In this document: piece after piece, positions 51,318 to 61,298 of the stretch
How positions within the stretch are numbered: position 1 is the stretch's first letter
Layout of the letters: the number at the start of each line of letters is the position of its first letter
NCBI RefSeq assembly: GCF_022605725.1
Contig: NC_065563.1
Coordinates: 13,790,518-13,854,517, forward strand
Direction: 5' to 3'
Origin: Anthonomus grandis grandis
Lineage: Eukaryota; Arthropoda; Insecta; Coleoptera; Curculionidae
DNA length: 64,000 bases
Notes under the pieces: generated by a model
Databases searched by the model: none
Told to the model about the DNA's origin: nothing
Seen by the model: only the letters and a program-made list of their open reading frames with translations
Program-made: the position numbers and the translations under genes

Positions 51318-51410
51318 TATTATATATATTATATTATACTTTACTTATATATATTATATTTACTTATATATATTTTATTATTACTTTATTATATTATAGT
51401 AGCTATATTA
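51318..51410. repeat. TA-rich simple sequence
   Basis: Imperfect tandem TTATATATATTATATTTACTT-like units of roughly 20 bp, composed almost only of A and T with scattered C. They may be a decayed tail of the adjoining plus-strand LINE fragment or an independent microsatellite. Confidence 0.75.
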
Positions 51411-52420
51411 GTACTACCTTGACCATAAATAGTTGCACAGACCTTCATCCCAACTGACTGCAATTCTTCAACGCATTTTATTATTAGGTTTCTTAAAACC
51501 TCTATCTAAACTATATGGTGTAAGAAAATAGACCTCGAATCATGAATACAAGAGTGTGATAGGCTCGGTTGAAGTTTTTATCCAGAGAATCTTTAAACAC
51601 ATTTAAAAATTACCTGACTGGATTTTTCATACAAAAGTTCAGAGCTTAGAGATGTTCCATCAAACATTAAGACACAACAATGATCTAAGTAGTTCACCTA
51701 AGACTCTGCCTGCAATTCAAGGTATTCCAAAATTGTTTTGATTTGTGCAGAATTAAAAGGTCTATGGGAGTGTATACCTTGAAGAGTTCTTGGAGATGGT
51801 AATTGGATAATAAGTCATGGACTGTGTATTCTCTAAGAAAAATTATATTGCATATAATATTGGAACAAGAGCTCCCTGATGGTATATTGATGATGAACAA
51901 TTTGAGTGGACATACCACTAGTATCTACAGTCTCTGAACTTGCAACTTGCATTTTATTGGCAACTGAAAATGATTTTCTTGGTATTGGGAACAAATGAGA
52001 CCATAGAATGGCATTAAAACATAAACCTTGACTCATCAGAGGGAACATCAGGTTTATTATAATTTGAGACAGCAAAATGGTTTGAGGAACAAACTTTAAA
52101 GTTGCTGTAATCCTTTAATGAACTGACCTGGCAAACTTCTTTATCATGGGGCTTATAGAAACAAAGAACATAGATATTCTTATACAGTATTTACATGGTA
52201 GTTTTGTCCCAGTCTTTTCTAGGACCCTATGTCTAGAAAACTTACTCCATTCCAAATTCTATGCCTTATTTTGCCCTAATTTCACAAAAAATAAAACTAT
52301 AGAAATAGAAAGTGAATAATTTCAACAAATTTTACTTGACTCACGAGGCGACGCTTTCGCGAAAGTAAAAATAAAAAAGTCAAAACTGTCACTACTGTCA
52401 AATTTTTCTAATATCAAGTC
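51411..52420. other. Intronic stretch with unassigned minus-strand open frames
   Basis: Open frames at 51694-51918 and 51833-52075 overlap in different frames (74 and 80 codons). One reads SVANKMQVASSETVDTSGMS. I do not recognise them; they may be shreds of a retroelement. No splice sites, tRNA or repeat ends are convincing here. Confidence 0.4.
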
Positions 52421-52429
52421 ACGCTAAGA

Positions 52430-52642
52430 TGGCCGCCTTCCGAAGTTCCACGTTGGCGAATCCAGTTTCGGAGATGTGCCATGGCCTCCGAGATCTCCAG
52501 ACCTAGCAATTTGTGACTTTTTTTTTTTTTTAAACGGGGTATTTAACGAATTGCGTATACGCTCACAAGTATCGTAGTTTTAGCGAGGAAAATTTGACTA
52601 TTGATCGCATACAGCGACGTTAAAGCGTGTTATGGAGGATTT
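52430..52642 (+). pseudogene. IS630/Tc1-mariner-type transposase remnant (WPPRSPDL..CDFF)
   Basis: Plus-strand translation gives SFGDVPWPPRSPDLAICDFF at about 52468-52527. This is the C-terminal catalytic block (WPPRSPDLTPxDFFLWG) common in insect transposases of this superfamily, with the last catalytic Asp present. A T-run replaces the LWG codons. Just beyond it, GYLTNCVYAHKYRSFSEENL matches the following GYLKxxVYAxKPxxLEEL segment, ending in TAA near 52620. Upstream blocks are lost. It is the first of three remnants of this type in the intron. Confidence 0.75.
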
Positions 52643-54165
52643 CAAGGATAAAAAAATAAAAAATAAGGATTTTTGGGTCTTATATAGTACCTCCTCCACA
52701 TCACTCATAATTTTATGCAACGGTTGCATTACTCTAAACGAATTAACTCTTCGCGCTCAGTTCTTCGAAAGAATTATGCACATTCTTCGTGACTAATTCG
52801 CATTATGGGGTATTGTGCCGATGGCTCATAATATGCCTACTCCAGGGTGATGTTTTTTTTTTTTCTATATGACGCGACATTTTTTGTAATTATCCATTAC
52901 GCAAAACCGATACGGATTCAATTATATTTGAGCATTTATCGAAAGAGAAAATATTATTATTCCATTGGCCAATTATTATTTAAATGCTAAACGACGACGA
53001 ATCAATTTCCCGCGCATTGATTCATCTTTAATATGTACGTTTACATTAAAATTGTAATCGATTAACTAGGCCTGATGGCATTCGATCATTAATGAGATGG
53101 TCAAATTATAGAGCAAGTCGAACTTTAATTAATAGAAAACTAAATGCGGAGATTTAATGGGTTCGGGCGCCTAATGTGTGAAATCGCTCGGTTAGTGTTT
53201 AATTTATTCGGTTTTAGATGAATATCAATGGGCAAATTATATGGCTGTAAGAAAAATCTAATAAAAGCAACGTGTATTCAGTCACAGGAAATAAACACCC
53301 GAGAGTGAAAATCGCAATAAGACCGAGATTTCTTCGTTGTTTACACTATAGACCAGGCGAGCGAAGTAAGAATAAAAAGCAATAAAATGTTTAGAATATC
53401 AGGGCCAGTTGTTTGCTTTTTATTCCCCTGGTGCACTAAAAGGTTTATTTTCAGATGAAAAGTTAATATTTGTACATTAGCGATGCGAACGTTCGTATAG
53501 GAAAAAATGTAGAAAAGAGTAAATAAGGAGGCCGATAAACTTTGATGACTGTTTGGTTATATAGGAACATTTTCAACTGTTTGCTTTTAATCGTGTATCA
53601 CTAAGTTATCGTTAGTTATTATCGCAATTAGATTTAAGCATCGTAAATAATAATAAAACGGAGCGCGAGAGCGAAAATTGGGCGTGGCACTTCGTTTTAT
53701 ATGAAGAGATAATCATAACGCGACTCGGGTAATTTAAAATCACTTTGTTGCGTAGCTCGGCCCCTTTCCGATTAAATCAAAACATCAAAAATCCATCTTC
53801 TATTCAATCACCGTTGATTTTCCATTTCCTGCCCGCCGTCGCATCATCGGCAATAGTCGGTCTCGTATTTCATTGATATTATAATATAACGTTCACGATT
53901 ATATAAAATGTTATTGACTTCTGTTGTTCTTTGATTGCATTGGTTTGTGCATGCATGATGATGAAGGTAATTTTACGGGCTGGGCATATTAAGGAGCCCG
54001 CCGCTATAAAAAAGGCGGATCTTTGTAATAAACTGTATGGACCATAAAATGTTTGTTTTATCGCAAATAACCGCAAGTGTCGTTAATTGCTCATTAAATT
54101 TATAACTGTGCGCACATAAAACATCTGTTATAAGACGTAAATCAACAAGTTTTACCATTGTGACT
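52643..54165. other. Transposon-poor intronic sequence
   Basis: No transposon coding motif or terminal repeat is visible. AT-rich, with many ATTA/TAAT and ATCGATTA-like words (for example near 52980-53130 and 53230-53260) and GAGCGCGAGAGCG near 53660. Short minus-strand open frames at 53879-54158 are unsupported. This is a candidate for conserved intronic regulatory sequence, by inference only. Confidence 0.4.
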
Positions 54166-54185
54166 GGACGTTCACCTGTTCATAG

Positions 54186-54275
54186 GGGGTTCATAGTTCG
54201 ATGGTAAGGTGCCCGGTATATGCGGCGAGTGACATGGGTTCGATTCTCAAGGTAACCGTTTTTCTTTTTTTTGTT
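54186..54275 (+). repeat. tRNA-like segment, possible tRNA-derived SINE head
   Basis: An A-box-like TAGTTCGATGGTAAGG and a B-box-like GGGTTCGATTCTC are about 45 bp apart, the spacing of Pol III internal promoters. A T-rich run (TTTTTCTTTTTTTTG) follows that could stop Pol III. A clean cloverleaf acceptor stem could not be formed by eye, so a functional tRNA gene is unlikely. A SINE or pseudo-tRNA is the favoured reading. Confidence 0.35.
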
Positions 54276-54520
54276 AATTTTATTTCGAGTTCGTTTGTTC
54301 GGGCAATTTTAGTCGTAGCCCAAGCAACACACGTTAGTTTTGATTTAGCTCAGACGTATATTTTTGGTTGAACTTCAATTATAAATATCGGATATACTTT
54401 GGTCATATAAGGTTGATAAATATACCAAAAGCAAAAATTTACTAAAAAATCGTGGAAGAAATATGTATTTAACGATAATAATTATATATGATGTGTTGCT
54501 TGGATGTCGTTTTTATAATG

Positions 54521-55640
54521 TATAGGGTGTCAATTTGAAAACCTTCAATGCAAACATCTCTGAAATTAAAAAAGCGAAATTTGGTACTACAACCACCATA
54601 TTTTGGTTATAGGGTGAGTCACCCTTTGTGCCCGCTGCACCCAACCCCAAAATTTTAAATGGCATGACCATTCTTTTGACGTAGTATTCACTTGCACAAG
54701 AATTTTTTCCTAAATTTTATACAGGGTCAACGAATGTTATAAATTAAATAAAACAAACTCTGTTTTTATCAAGTGTTCTTTAATTTAATTAGAGGCTTAA
54801 AATGCATCCCATTTTAAGCTATACAGGGTGAGTTTTTTAAAGTGTTACAATGCGATATGTCAAAAATGGCTGCAAATTTTTTTTTTGACATTTCAAGTAT
54901 ACTGGGGGGCACTTTTTGTGATATTTTTGACATTTGTCCCTTCACCCCCCTAAGAGGGGGGGAGGGTCACTTCCTTATTTTAAATGGAATGACGTGTTTT
55001 TTATTCTTAAATACGAATCTACATAAAATATAAAGTCTGTTTACAAAAAATTTTTAAAATTGCTCTGCTGGTTACGGAATTATGATCAAAAATGTTTTGA
55101 TTAAATTTAAAAATAATTCGAATATTCTACTACAATAAAAACAAATTATTTCCTACTTTTTAACTATTTATCGTCTATCGTGTATTATGCCTAAGGAGCT
55201 GTTCGAAGTGACCGCCTTCGACTTCCAAACACTTTCTTATCCTTTCTTGACATGAGTTTCGTACCCGCTGTAACATTTCACTAATGAACAAGCAAAACGA
55301 ATCCTGTTCTTCATGTCCTCTGGAGTTGTAGGTGCACTAGCCATTACTTTGTCTTTTATAAATCCCCATAAAAAAAAGTCAAGGGAGGTCAAATCTGGCG
55401 AACGAGCAGGCCAGTTGACAGGACCACCTCGACCAATCCACCTGTTTTCAAAATAAGTATGGGCCTGTATGGCATAATGAGGTGGAGCTCCGTCCGCCGC
55501 AATATGGTGCGAATAATTTGCTTGCGGATTTAAAAATGTACAACAGATTAAAGCAAGATACCAAGTTTTGAAAAGCAATCTCGGTTCAAGAAAGACTTGC
55601 TGTAACCCTACGTTTCCTGGCAACAGGAGATTCGTACACA
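54521..55640 (-). mobile_element. Partial Tc1/mariner-superfamily element with duplicated CAGGGT-type end
   Basis: The left side starts TATAGGGTGTC at 54521, and similar TATACAGGGT words recur near 54719 and 54821. Two diverged copies of a roughly 290-bp noncoding unit follow each other (54530-54820 and 54825-55060), sharing for example a TTTTAAATGGMATGAC core. A minus-strand transposase piece lies at 55237-55500. No matching right terminus was found, so the element is incomplete. Confidence 0.5.
55237..55580 (-). pseudogene. Transposase C-terminal fragment (DGAPPHY ... RSPDLTSLDFFLWG)
   Basis: The minus-strand frame carries the DDE-type signature AADGAPPHYAIQAHTYFENR, then WIGRGGPVNWPARSPDL, TSLDFFLWGFIKDKV and the trailing PTTPEDMKNRIRFAC. 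Both late catalytic Asp residues (DGAPPH and SLDFF, 37 residues apart) remain. The usual Gln before DGAPP is Ala and the N-terminal half is missing. This class belongs to the IS630/Tc1/mariner superfamily and occurs widely in insects. It is related to, but not part of, the remnants at 52.43 kb and 58.70 kb, which lie on the opposite strand. Confidence 0.82.
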
Positions 55641-55679
55641 AGTTTACAATATTTGTTCAGAATCTCTAAGCAGTCTATT

Positions 55680-56390
55680 AGCGAAATAGTTCCAGAAATA
55701 TGCAAAGCTCTAGTTGAAGAACTGAAGGGACATATCCTAGCATATTTTGTATTTATGTATTTTTAAACAAATCTATAAATCAGTTGCGTATCACTGCATT
55801 AACAAGGTCTTCATTATGAAGACTGTTCATTATTGAGAATTCATTATGAAGTTCATTCTGAATTCACACTCAGAAGAACACTGGGGGTGAATTACGGTAG
55901 TCTGGTGGCGACATGGGATATTGAGAGAGTTGAAAATTAGGGCGTTGGTTCTGGGAATATGACAAATCTTGAGATGTTATTGTAGAAACAGAAGAATAAC
56001 TCTATATAAATAAGCAAATTAGTTATCTTCTTTTTAATTTCATCCACCGTTGTATTTAACTTAGAGGATATTTGAGTTCAAGAATCAAATTTTTTATTTT
56101 TGTTGTTAATATAAGCATAAACATTCATGATGCCTATAGAACGCAATTAAAAGAGATATACGCTCGTCAATCCACTCCATGACACCTGTCGATAGCCAAA
56201 ATAATACTAAAATAAAGAAACAAATCGTGTCGTTCGTTTCCCGTCCAGATTTGCTTGGGCGTCGTCGCGTACCAATCCTTTGATGTTTCGTCAGAAAACC
56301 GACGAGCGCCGAGCTGCATCACTTTTTAAGTTCGCGACGTGGTACAGATCTGGACGCGGCTTTACACTTGCATCACTTCGGAATGACGGA
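55680..56390. other. Intronic stretch, nothing identified
   Basis: AT-rich up to about 56200, then more GC-rich. CGTCCAGAT (near 56243) and ATCTGGACG (near 56347) form a 9-bp inverted pair about 95 bp apart. No coding similarity was recognised. Confidence 0.4.
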
Positions 56391-56394
56391 GAAT

Positions 56395-56600
56395 CAGCTG
56401 GTTTCTCAATGTTTACAATATCTTTATACTATCAACGGCCTTCTCGACTAGACTTCTAATCCAATTTACCGCTTTGCTGATGATAGTACATTAGTATTTT
56501 CCTTCAAGTCGCTCAACTAGATAGTGTAGATTTAAGTGTGATTACACTTAGCTGCTGGATTCTAGTCTTATAGGAGATCCAGAGATGACTAAAAGCTTGG
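56395..56600 (+). pseudogene. LINE reverse-transcriptase catalytic-box fragment (FADD)
   Basis: The plus-strand translation reads INGLLD, a stop, then TSNPIYRFADDSTLVFSFKS. F-A-D-D at 56473-56484 is the RT catalytic box (motif C), and SNPIxxFADDSTL is typical of Jockey/R1-type LINEs. A degraded continuation, VDLSVITLSCW, fits the next block. Stops interrupt it, and preceding motifs A and B are absent, so it is a small decayed fragment. Confidence 0.7.
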
Positions 56601-56799
56601 ACAATTTGACGCATAGAAGGGCATAGGTGGCTCGTGATACTCGAGTAACATAGAGTATCACGAGCTATTAAAAAAGAAATAACTCTGTGGTCGTCAATCG
56701 TCAGTTAATCGTTTTTCTTTGAGTTCTTCGCTTAGAAATGCTACCCCAATACACTAACGACGCTTAATACATCCCTGTGATCGTTTTTTCATTACCTAA

Positions 56800-56930
56800 G
56801 TTTGAACAACAATTATATAATGGTAACACAACTTATATTAATATTGAAAGGGGAGTTTGACAAGGTTGTCTACTATCTCCTTACGAGTCAATGTATATGC
56901 GGAGTATATAATGTAACGATATTGGCAATG
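56800..56930 (+). pseudogene. LINE reverse-transcriptase motif B fragment (RGVxQGCLLSP)
   Basis: Plus-strand NGNTTYINIERGV, a stop in place of Arg, then QGCLLSPY and, after a shift, NVYAEYIM. This matches the RGVRQGCxLSPxLFNxYxEYI block of non-LTR reverse transcriptases. It precedes the catalytic box in intact enzymes but here lies about 330 bp downstream of a FADD box from a different LINE type. Two separate insertions are therefore implied. Confidence 0.68.
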
Positions 56931-57130
56931 CCGCCGATACCACCTGTTCTTGGTCATTTTCGAATGACACGAGCGAGCACGACATCTCTGGAGACACGTA
57001 GAAGATTTAGAGAATATTCCGGACAGTGGTTCTCCGAGTATATAAACAGCCGCGTCGAAGTTCGGTGCGGAATATTGGCGCGAAATTTAAATCGGACATA
57101 AATACGGTGAAAATAAATATTTCTAGTAGT

Positions 57131-58690
57131 CGGACGGATGAAATTGCAACTTTGATAGCTGACTAGAAAATAAATAGTGCTATCGATGTTACGATGCGAT
57201 CTTTCTAATTTTCTAAGGACCTATTGAACCACCCTGGTAATTAAGAAATCCGAGGTACGCCTCATTCTTGGATGATTCGCCATGCTTTCTTTGCTTTAGG
57301 CTTGCTTAAATTCTACGAATTCTTCAAGTCACTTTTTCGTGCGACATTAATTGGTTGGTTTAATGGTAAATTTACAGATTAAGACGCGAGGACCAAAAAA
57401 CTAATATCTACTGAAATTTAATAGGATTTTATCATGCGCCCACTATTATTAATATGATTACATTTTTAATGCATGGGACATTCTTAAATTTATTTCATAA
57501 AAGAACCCATTGTGTCCTAAGGCTTAAGGTAACATTATTTTGTTTGGCTCTAGATTTCATTCAGTCTTGATAAAAGGAAATTGAGTCATAAGATCTGAGA
57601 TCCTTTTTCTATATAACTGTTCTGAAATTTCATATATTGTTTTTAAATTCAACTGGGTTGTTAACCCATCATCTCCGGCTAGGTATGACGAGAATATACA
57701 TTTGTCTGCTCGCATGAAACCTTATTAAATACAGTAACAATGTATATAATATTTTTTCTACTGTTCCATATTAATCGCTATCAATCAAACTGTTGGCAGG
57801 CGAATTGAAACACTTGTTACATTATTTATTACTGCGCGTGGTATAAGTTGTGTTCTGTCACAAATGGACGTTTTCTTTCAAATTACCGATTACGTACTTG
57901 TCGTAGATCATCTGGGATGATAGGTGTCATCTATTAAACTCCTTAATCTTAGTTAGTTGATCTATGAAGCGGAATTCAATAAAAAAAATAATTAAACTTT
58001 AAGTAGGTAGGTCCGTACGTTAAGAACTTTATTATTTTAATGATTATCACCACTATATAACTAACTGGGTCTTAGAATAACTAGAACAACGATCGCCCAT
58101 AATCGCTATTCGATGAATTTATATAATCAACATTATTATCTCAATTATCGTTTGAACTTGAGTAAAACATTCTACGTTCGGACACAACTTAAAACGACAA
58201 AAAATTGAGTGACGTTTGGTTCGGGACTGAGTGAATAAATTTGAAGTAACCACAAAAATGCGTAAAACTTAAATAAGCTTAAAAAAAAGAGGATAATTGC
58301 GGGGTAGAACCTGTAATTACTGTTGCGCAGTGTTAAACCGAAGGCACCTTAATAAAAGGTTTAAGAAAATTTTTTTGTGTTTCACAGTAAAAGTTATCTA
58401 AATCAGTGTGCGCGTTGTACAAAAAAAAATGTGGAGTGTATATAAAACTTGGTGTGCTAATATTGTGTCAAGACAAACTTAAACATAAAATACCACCATT
58501 TAGAGAATTGCAAATCCCAAGCAACAAAGATATATTATCTATTGTTTAATAAATTTTGGTATTAGTCCAATATTAGTCCTAATATAATTATTATCCCAGT
58601 ATCTTGAGTTCTAATATCATGCTCATGAATATTTTCAAAAAAGACCACTCTCTTATATAAGATTTTCGGATTTTATTAGTCACTTTAAAA
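57131..58690. other. Intronic sequence without recognised elements
   Basis: AT-rich with no open frame or motif I can assign. A-tract and TAAT-rich. There are no terminal repeats, RNA-gene promoters or splice-site pairs that would support an additional exon. Confidence 0.4.
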
Positions 58691-58694
58691 TTTT

Positions 58695-58876
58695 TAGATA
58701 ATGCGTTTCCAGATCAGTGGATTTGCCGGCGAGATCACCAGACCCAACACCCATCGACTTTTTTCTCTGGAATCACTTAAGAACTGTTGTGTTTAAAACG
58801 CAACCAGCTTCACTTGATGCTCTTCGGCAACGGATTATTACAGAATGTGCATCTATTTTAAAACGTGAGAAATGAG
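58695..58876 (+). pseudogene. IS630/Tc1-mariner-type transposase remnant (RSPDPTPIDFFLW)
   Basis: NAFPDQWI is followed, after a small deletion and frame change, by VDLPARSPDPTPIDFFLWNH and then LRTVVFKTQPASLDALRQRI and ITECASILKREK with a TGA at 58874-58876. The DFFLW block keeps the last catalytic Asp, and the PASLDALRQRI tail is the usual extension. It is related in type to the pieces at 52.43 kb (plus) and 55.24 kb (minus), but the sequences differ enough to be separate old insertions. Confidence 0.78.
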
Positions 58877-59094
58877 TTCCGAATTGATTATACTTTTGTA
58901 TCTACATATCGTCGCCGCAATATGGTTCGGAATATTGTCGTGAGATTTAAATCAAACATAAATACATAGTTGTAAATAATTGTGTGTAAATAAATTAGTT
59001 GGTATCCATCGTCTGCTCGCACCCATGTTTCGAGTATACTCTACACCTGCCAAAATCACCATCCCAGGCCGAGGCCCTCATTCGTCACTATATC

Positions 59095-59317
59095 CATACT
59101 TGATAAAGGAAAAAACCTCAAATACATCATGACAATGCGCGGATGCACCTCTGATATGTGCCACTACTATACTTTCGGTGACCAACATCCACCGTATTCA
59201 CCGGATTTAGCCCCCAGTGACTTTTTTTGTTTGAACCAACAAATGCTTATTTTGCAGAAAATTATGTCAAAAAACTAAAAAAAAAAAACACTGTTAGGAC
59301 TTATTGACGGAACCTCG
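59095..59317 (+). mobile_element. Decayed mariner remnant, 3' half, plus strand
   Basis: HHDNARMH (59125-59148) retains the second catalytic Asp that is lost in the other mariner. It is followed by a stop, then QHPPYSPDLAPSDFFCL with the third Asp, and in another frame NAYFAENYVKKLKKKN. The terminus CTTATTGACGGAACCTCG at 59300-59317 followed by TA is a diverged version of the 47888-47918 ITR. The left half and left ITR are not visible. It is a 3' fragment of a related, older mariner. Confidence 0.8.
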
Positions 59318-59780
59318 TATTTATACAATCAAGTGATTTTACGGTCGAGTGTTCCATAAATTCCTCTATAAACGTCCATATATGAATATACAAAGATAAT
59401 AATAGGGAACCGAGCAAATCCGCGGCTATGGATAAATTGAATGTTAAACAGTTAATAATAATAGAATACGCGGAAGAGATCATGATTGTAAAAAAATGAA
59501 AAGTTCGTTTTACCGAAACCTTATATAGTCGTTAGTTTGCCAAGGGATGCGTAACATCTAATAACTCCGTCATTTTCTAATAAAGTCGAGGAAGTGCCAG
59601 TTTTAATGGTGGTTAACTTGAATAAATCGCTCGAAGCCATATATCTGCTTATTACGGGAGTCTTGGGCATTAAAGTTAGAAGAACCCAAAAAATTGTATA
59701 ATAAATAAAGTTCCTTGAACTCGCGTCATATTAATTAAAAAAAAATCAATTGAAAAGCATATTAATCTCTATTTGCAGCA
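59318..59780. other. Intronic stretch, nothing identified
   Basis: An AT-rich segment between the mariner terminus and the LINE ORF1 remains. The 60-codon minus-strand frame at 59301-59483 overlaps the mariner end and has no recognisable content. Confidence 0.4.
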
Positions 59781-59839
59781 CTTAAAAAAGATATTGATGG
59801 AACCTAATTGGTAAATTCAATAAGAGGCCAGACACAAAC

Positions 59840-61298
59840 AAGTTTCTTGTTAATCTTTTTTTGAGGCTAAGACCAAACAGTAAAATAGGTCGATGGAAAA
59901 GAAGAAGAAGTAGAAACAGACGCCGAAACCAATGGTGAATATCCCCGTGAGGCACGACATCCACGTGCCCATGTTACATAACTGTACTTCGGCATTTGTA
60001 CGATTGTATGGTATCGACCATAACCATAGAGGGAAAGGCCTATGGTTATGCATGGGTTTGGTTCGCAATTTTTCATCTAACGTGATACACCATTTTCACG
60101 TTTTATTAACGAGGTACTAAAACGTCGAACAACGTCAACGCGAACAACGTCTTCCTGCTCTTTTGGGACTAAGAACCTGATGAGGTCCGTTTTTCTTTTT
60201 TTCCCCGGACCGGTGTTGAACCACCCCAGTTCTTGGAGGTCGAACCCCATCAGTCTTAGTTCTTCATCTATATCTTTTAAATCAAAGTTACGGTCTAGCC
60301 CTCTAAGAATAACATTAAGTTTGCGATCCTCTTCAAGGAAAAAGGAGTAGTATTCCACTCCCTTTTCCCTAAGAAGCTTAGTAATGGTCCTGGGGGGTCT
60401 TCGGGAAGAGCGCCAATCCCAGCCTTTCTTTTTGGGTCTCGATTATGTTAATTTTGTTTTCAATTGTCATTTTATATTTTTGCGCTCAATTTGTACCACT
60501 TTGGGGACTTTAGAAATGCTGGGATTCGCGCTCCTCTCCCTCCCTGCTAGAGAAAGGTCATTCAAAGGCATAAATAAAGGATTTTTTTCATTTTGTGTAT
60601 TATTTATTATATTTTCCTTTTTTTTCTCACTACTCTCCACCACACTACGTTCGTCTCTCATGTCTGATGACTCTGGAGGAGCAAGCTCTGGGAATCGGTT
60701 TTTATTTTTTATTTGTGTGTTAGATATCAGCTTTTCCTCGCCCCCTTAGTGGGTGAGGAATAGCTGGTATCTTCTCTAGGTCTTTTCCAAGTTTGTTCAG
60801 TTTTTTGCTTGCTCCTCCAAAGCCCTCATATGCAAAGTTAAATTTTGATTTACGTTTAATGTTTCTTCTAATTGAAGTTTGAGGTTAGTGATCTCATCTT
60901 TAAATTTAGCATTTAGCTAGGCTCTCGATTTTGTTAAGTTTTTCGTTTAATTGGTGATTTATTGTTGTTAAATTTAATATCTCTCTTTTGTTATTATCGA
61001 TAAACAGATCTCGATCTCTAACCTCCTTTTCAAGTTCTTTTATTCTCTCGCTTCTAGAATGCGCTACCCCAGCCCCCAAACTACTACCCTTCACTGTGGG
61101 ATTTAGGGTGGATTTTAAGGATCTACTCTGGGATCGGGACAGATTTGAGCTGGGTTTTTTAAATTCGGAAGAGGATGCGGGATAACCCTCCAAAGTCTTA
61201 CCCCGCTCTTTTTCCAACTTCTTCTTTAGATTAACATCATCGCTTTTTGTCGAAAAATCCGTCAAATAGCCATCCGAAGTGTCCATCTTATCTGTCAT
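59840..61298 (-). pseudogene. LINE ORF1 (Jockey/I-like nucleic-acid-binding protein), degraded
   Basis: Starting at ATG 61298 the minus strand encodes MTDKMDTSDGYLTDFSTKSD, a Ser/Lys-rich linker, and then a coiled coil with heptad-like spacing (SRSERIKELEKEVRDRDLFI through LNKIESLAKC, about 60910-61060). The frame shifts or stops near 60905 and near 60745-60780. It resumes with an acidic, Ser-rich part and ends in KGVEYYSFFLEEDRKLNVIL, then RGLDRNFDLKDIDEELRLMG (60077-60358). This resembles the PRE_C2HC-type region that precedes the CCHC knuckles in insect LINE ORF1 proteins. Remains of a Cys/His region may extend to about 59840 but are too degraded to assign. No ORF2 follows. Confidence 0.68.
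60722..60772. repeat. 22-bp inverted repeat, hairpin with 7-nt loop
   Basis: AGATATCAGCTTTTCCTCGC... at 60722-60743 pairs with 60751-60772 (GGGTGAGGAATAGCTGGTAT...). There are three mismatches, two of which are G-U compatible in RNA, with loop CCTTAGT. It lies inside the degraded LINE ORF1, in the segment where the reading frame is lost. Confidence 0.75.

Noticed and set aside
59932..60120. Overlapping frames on both strands at 59.8-60.1 kb as separate genes
   Set aside because: They lie in the degraded C-terminal part of the LINE ORF1. Several frames are open by chance, and none shows a complete CCHC knuckle.
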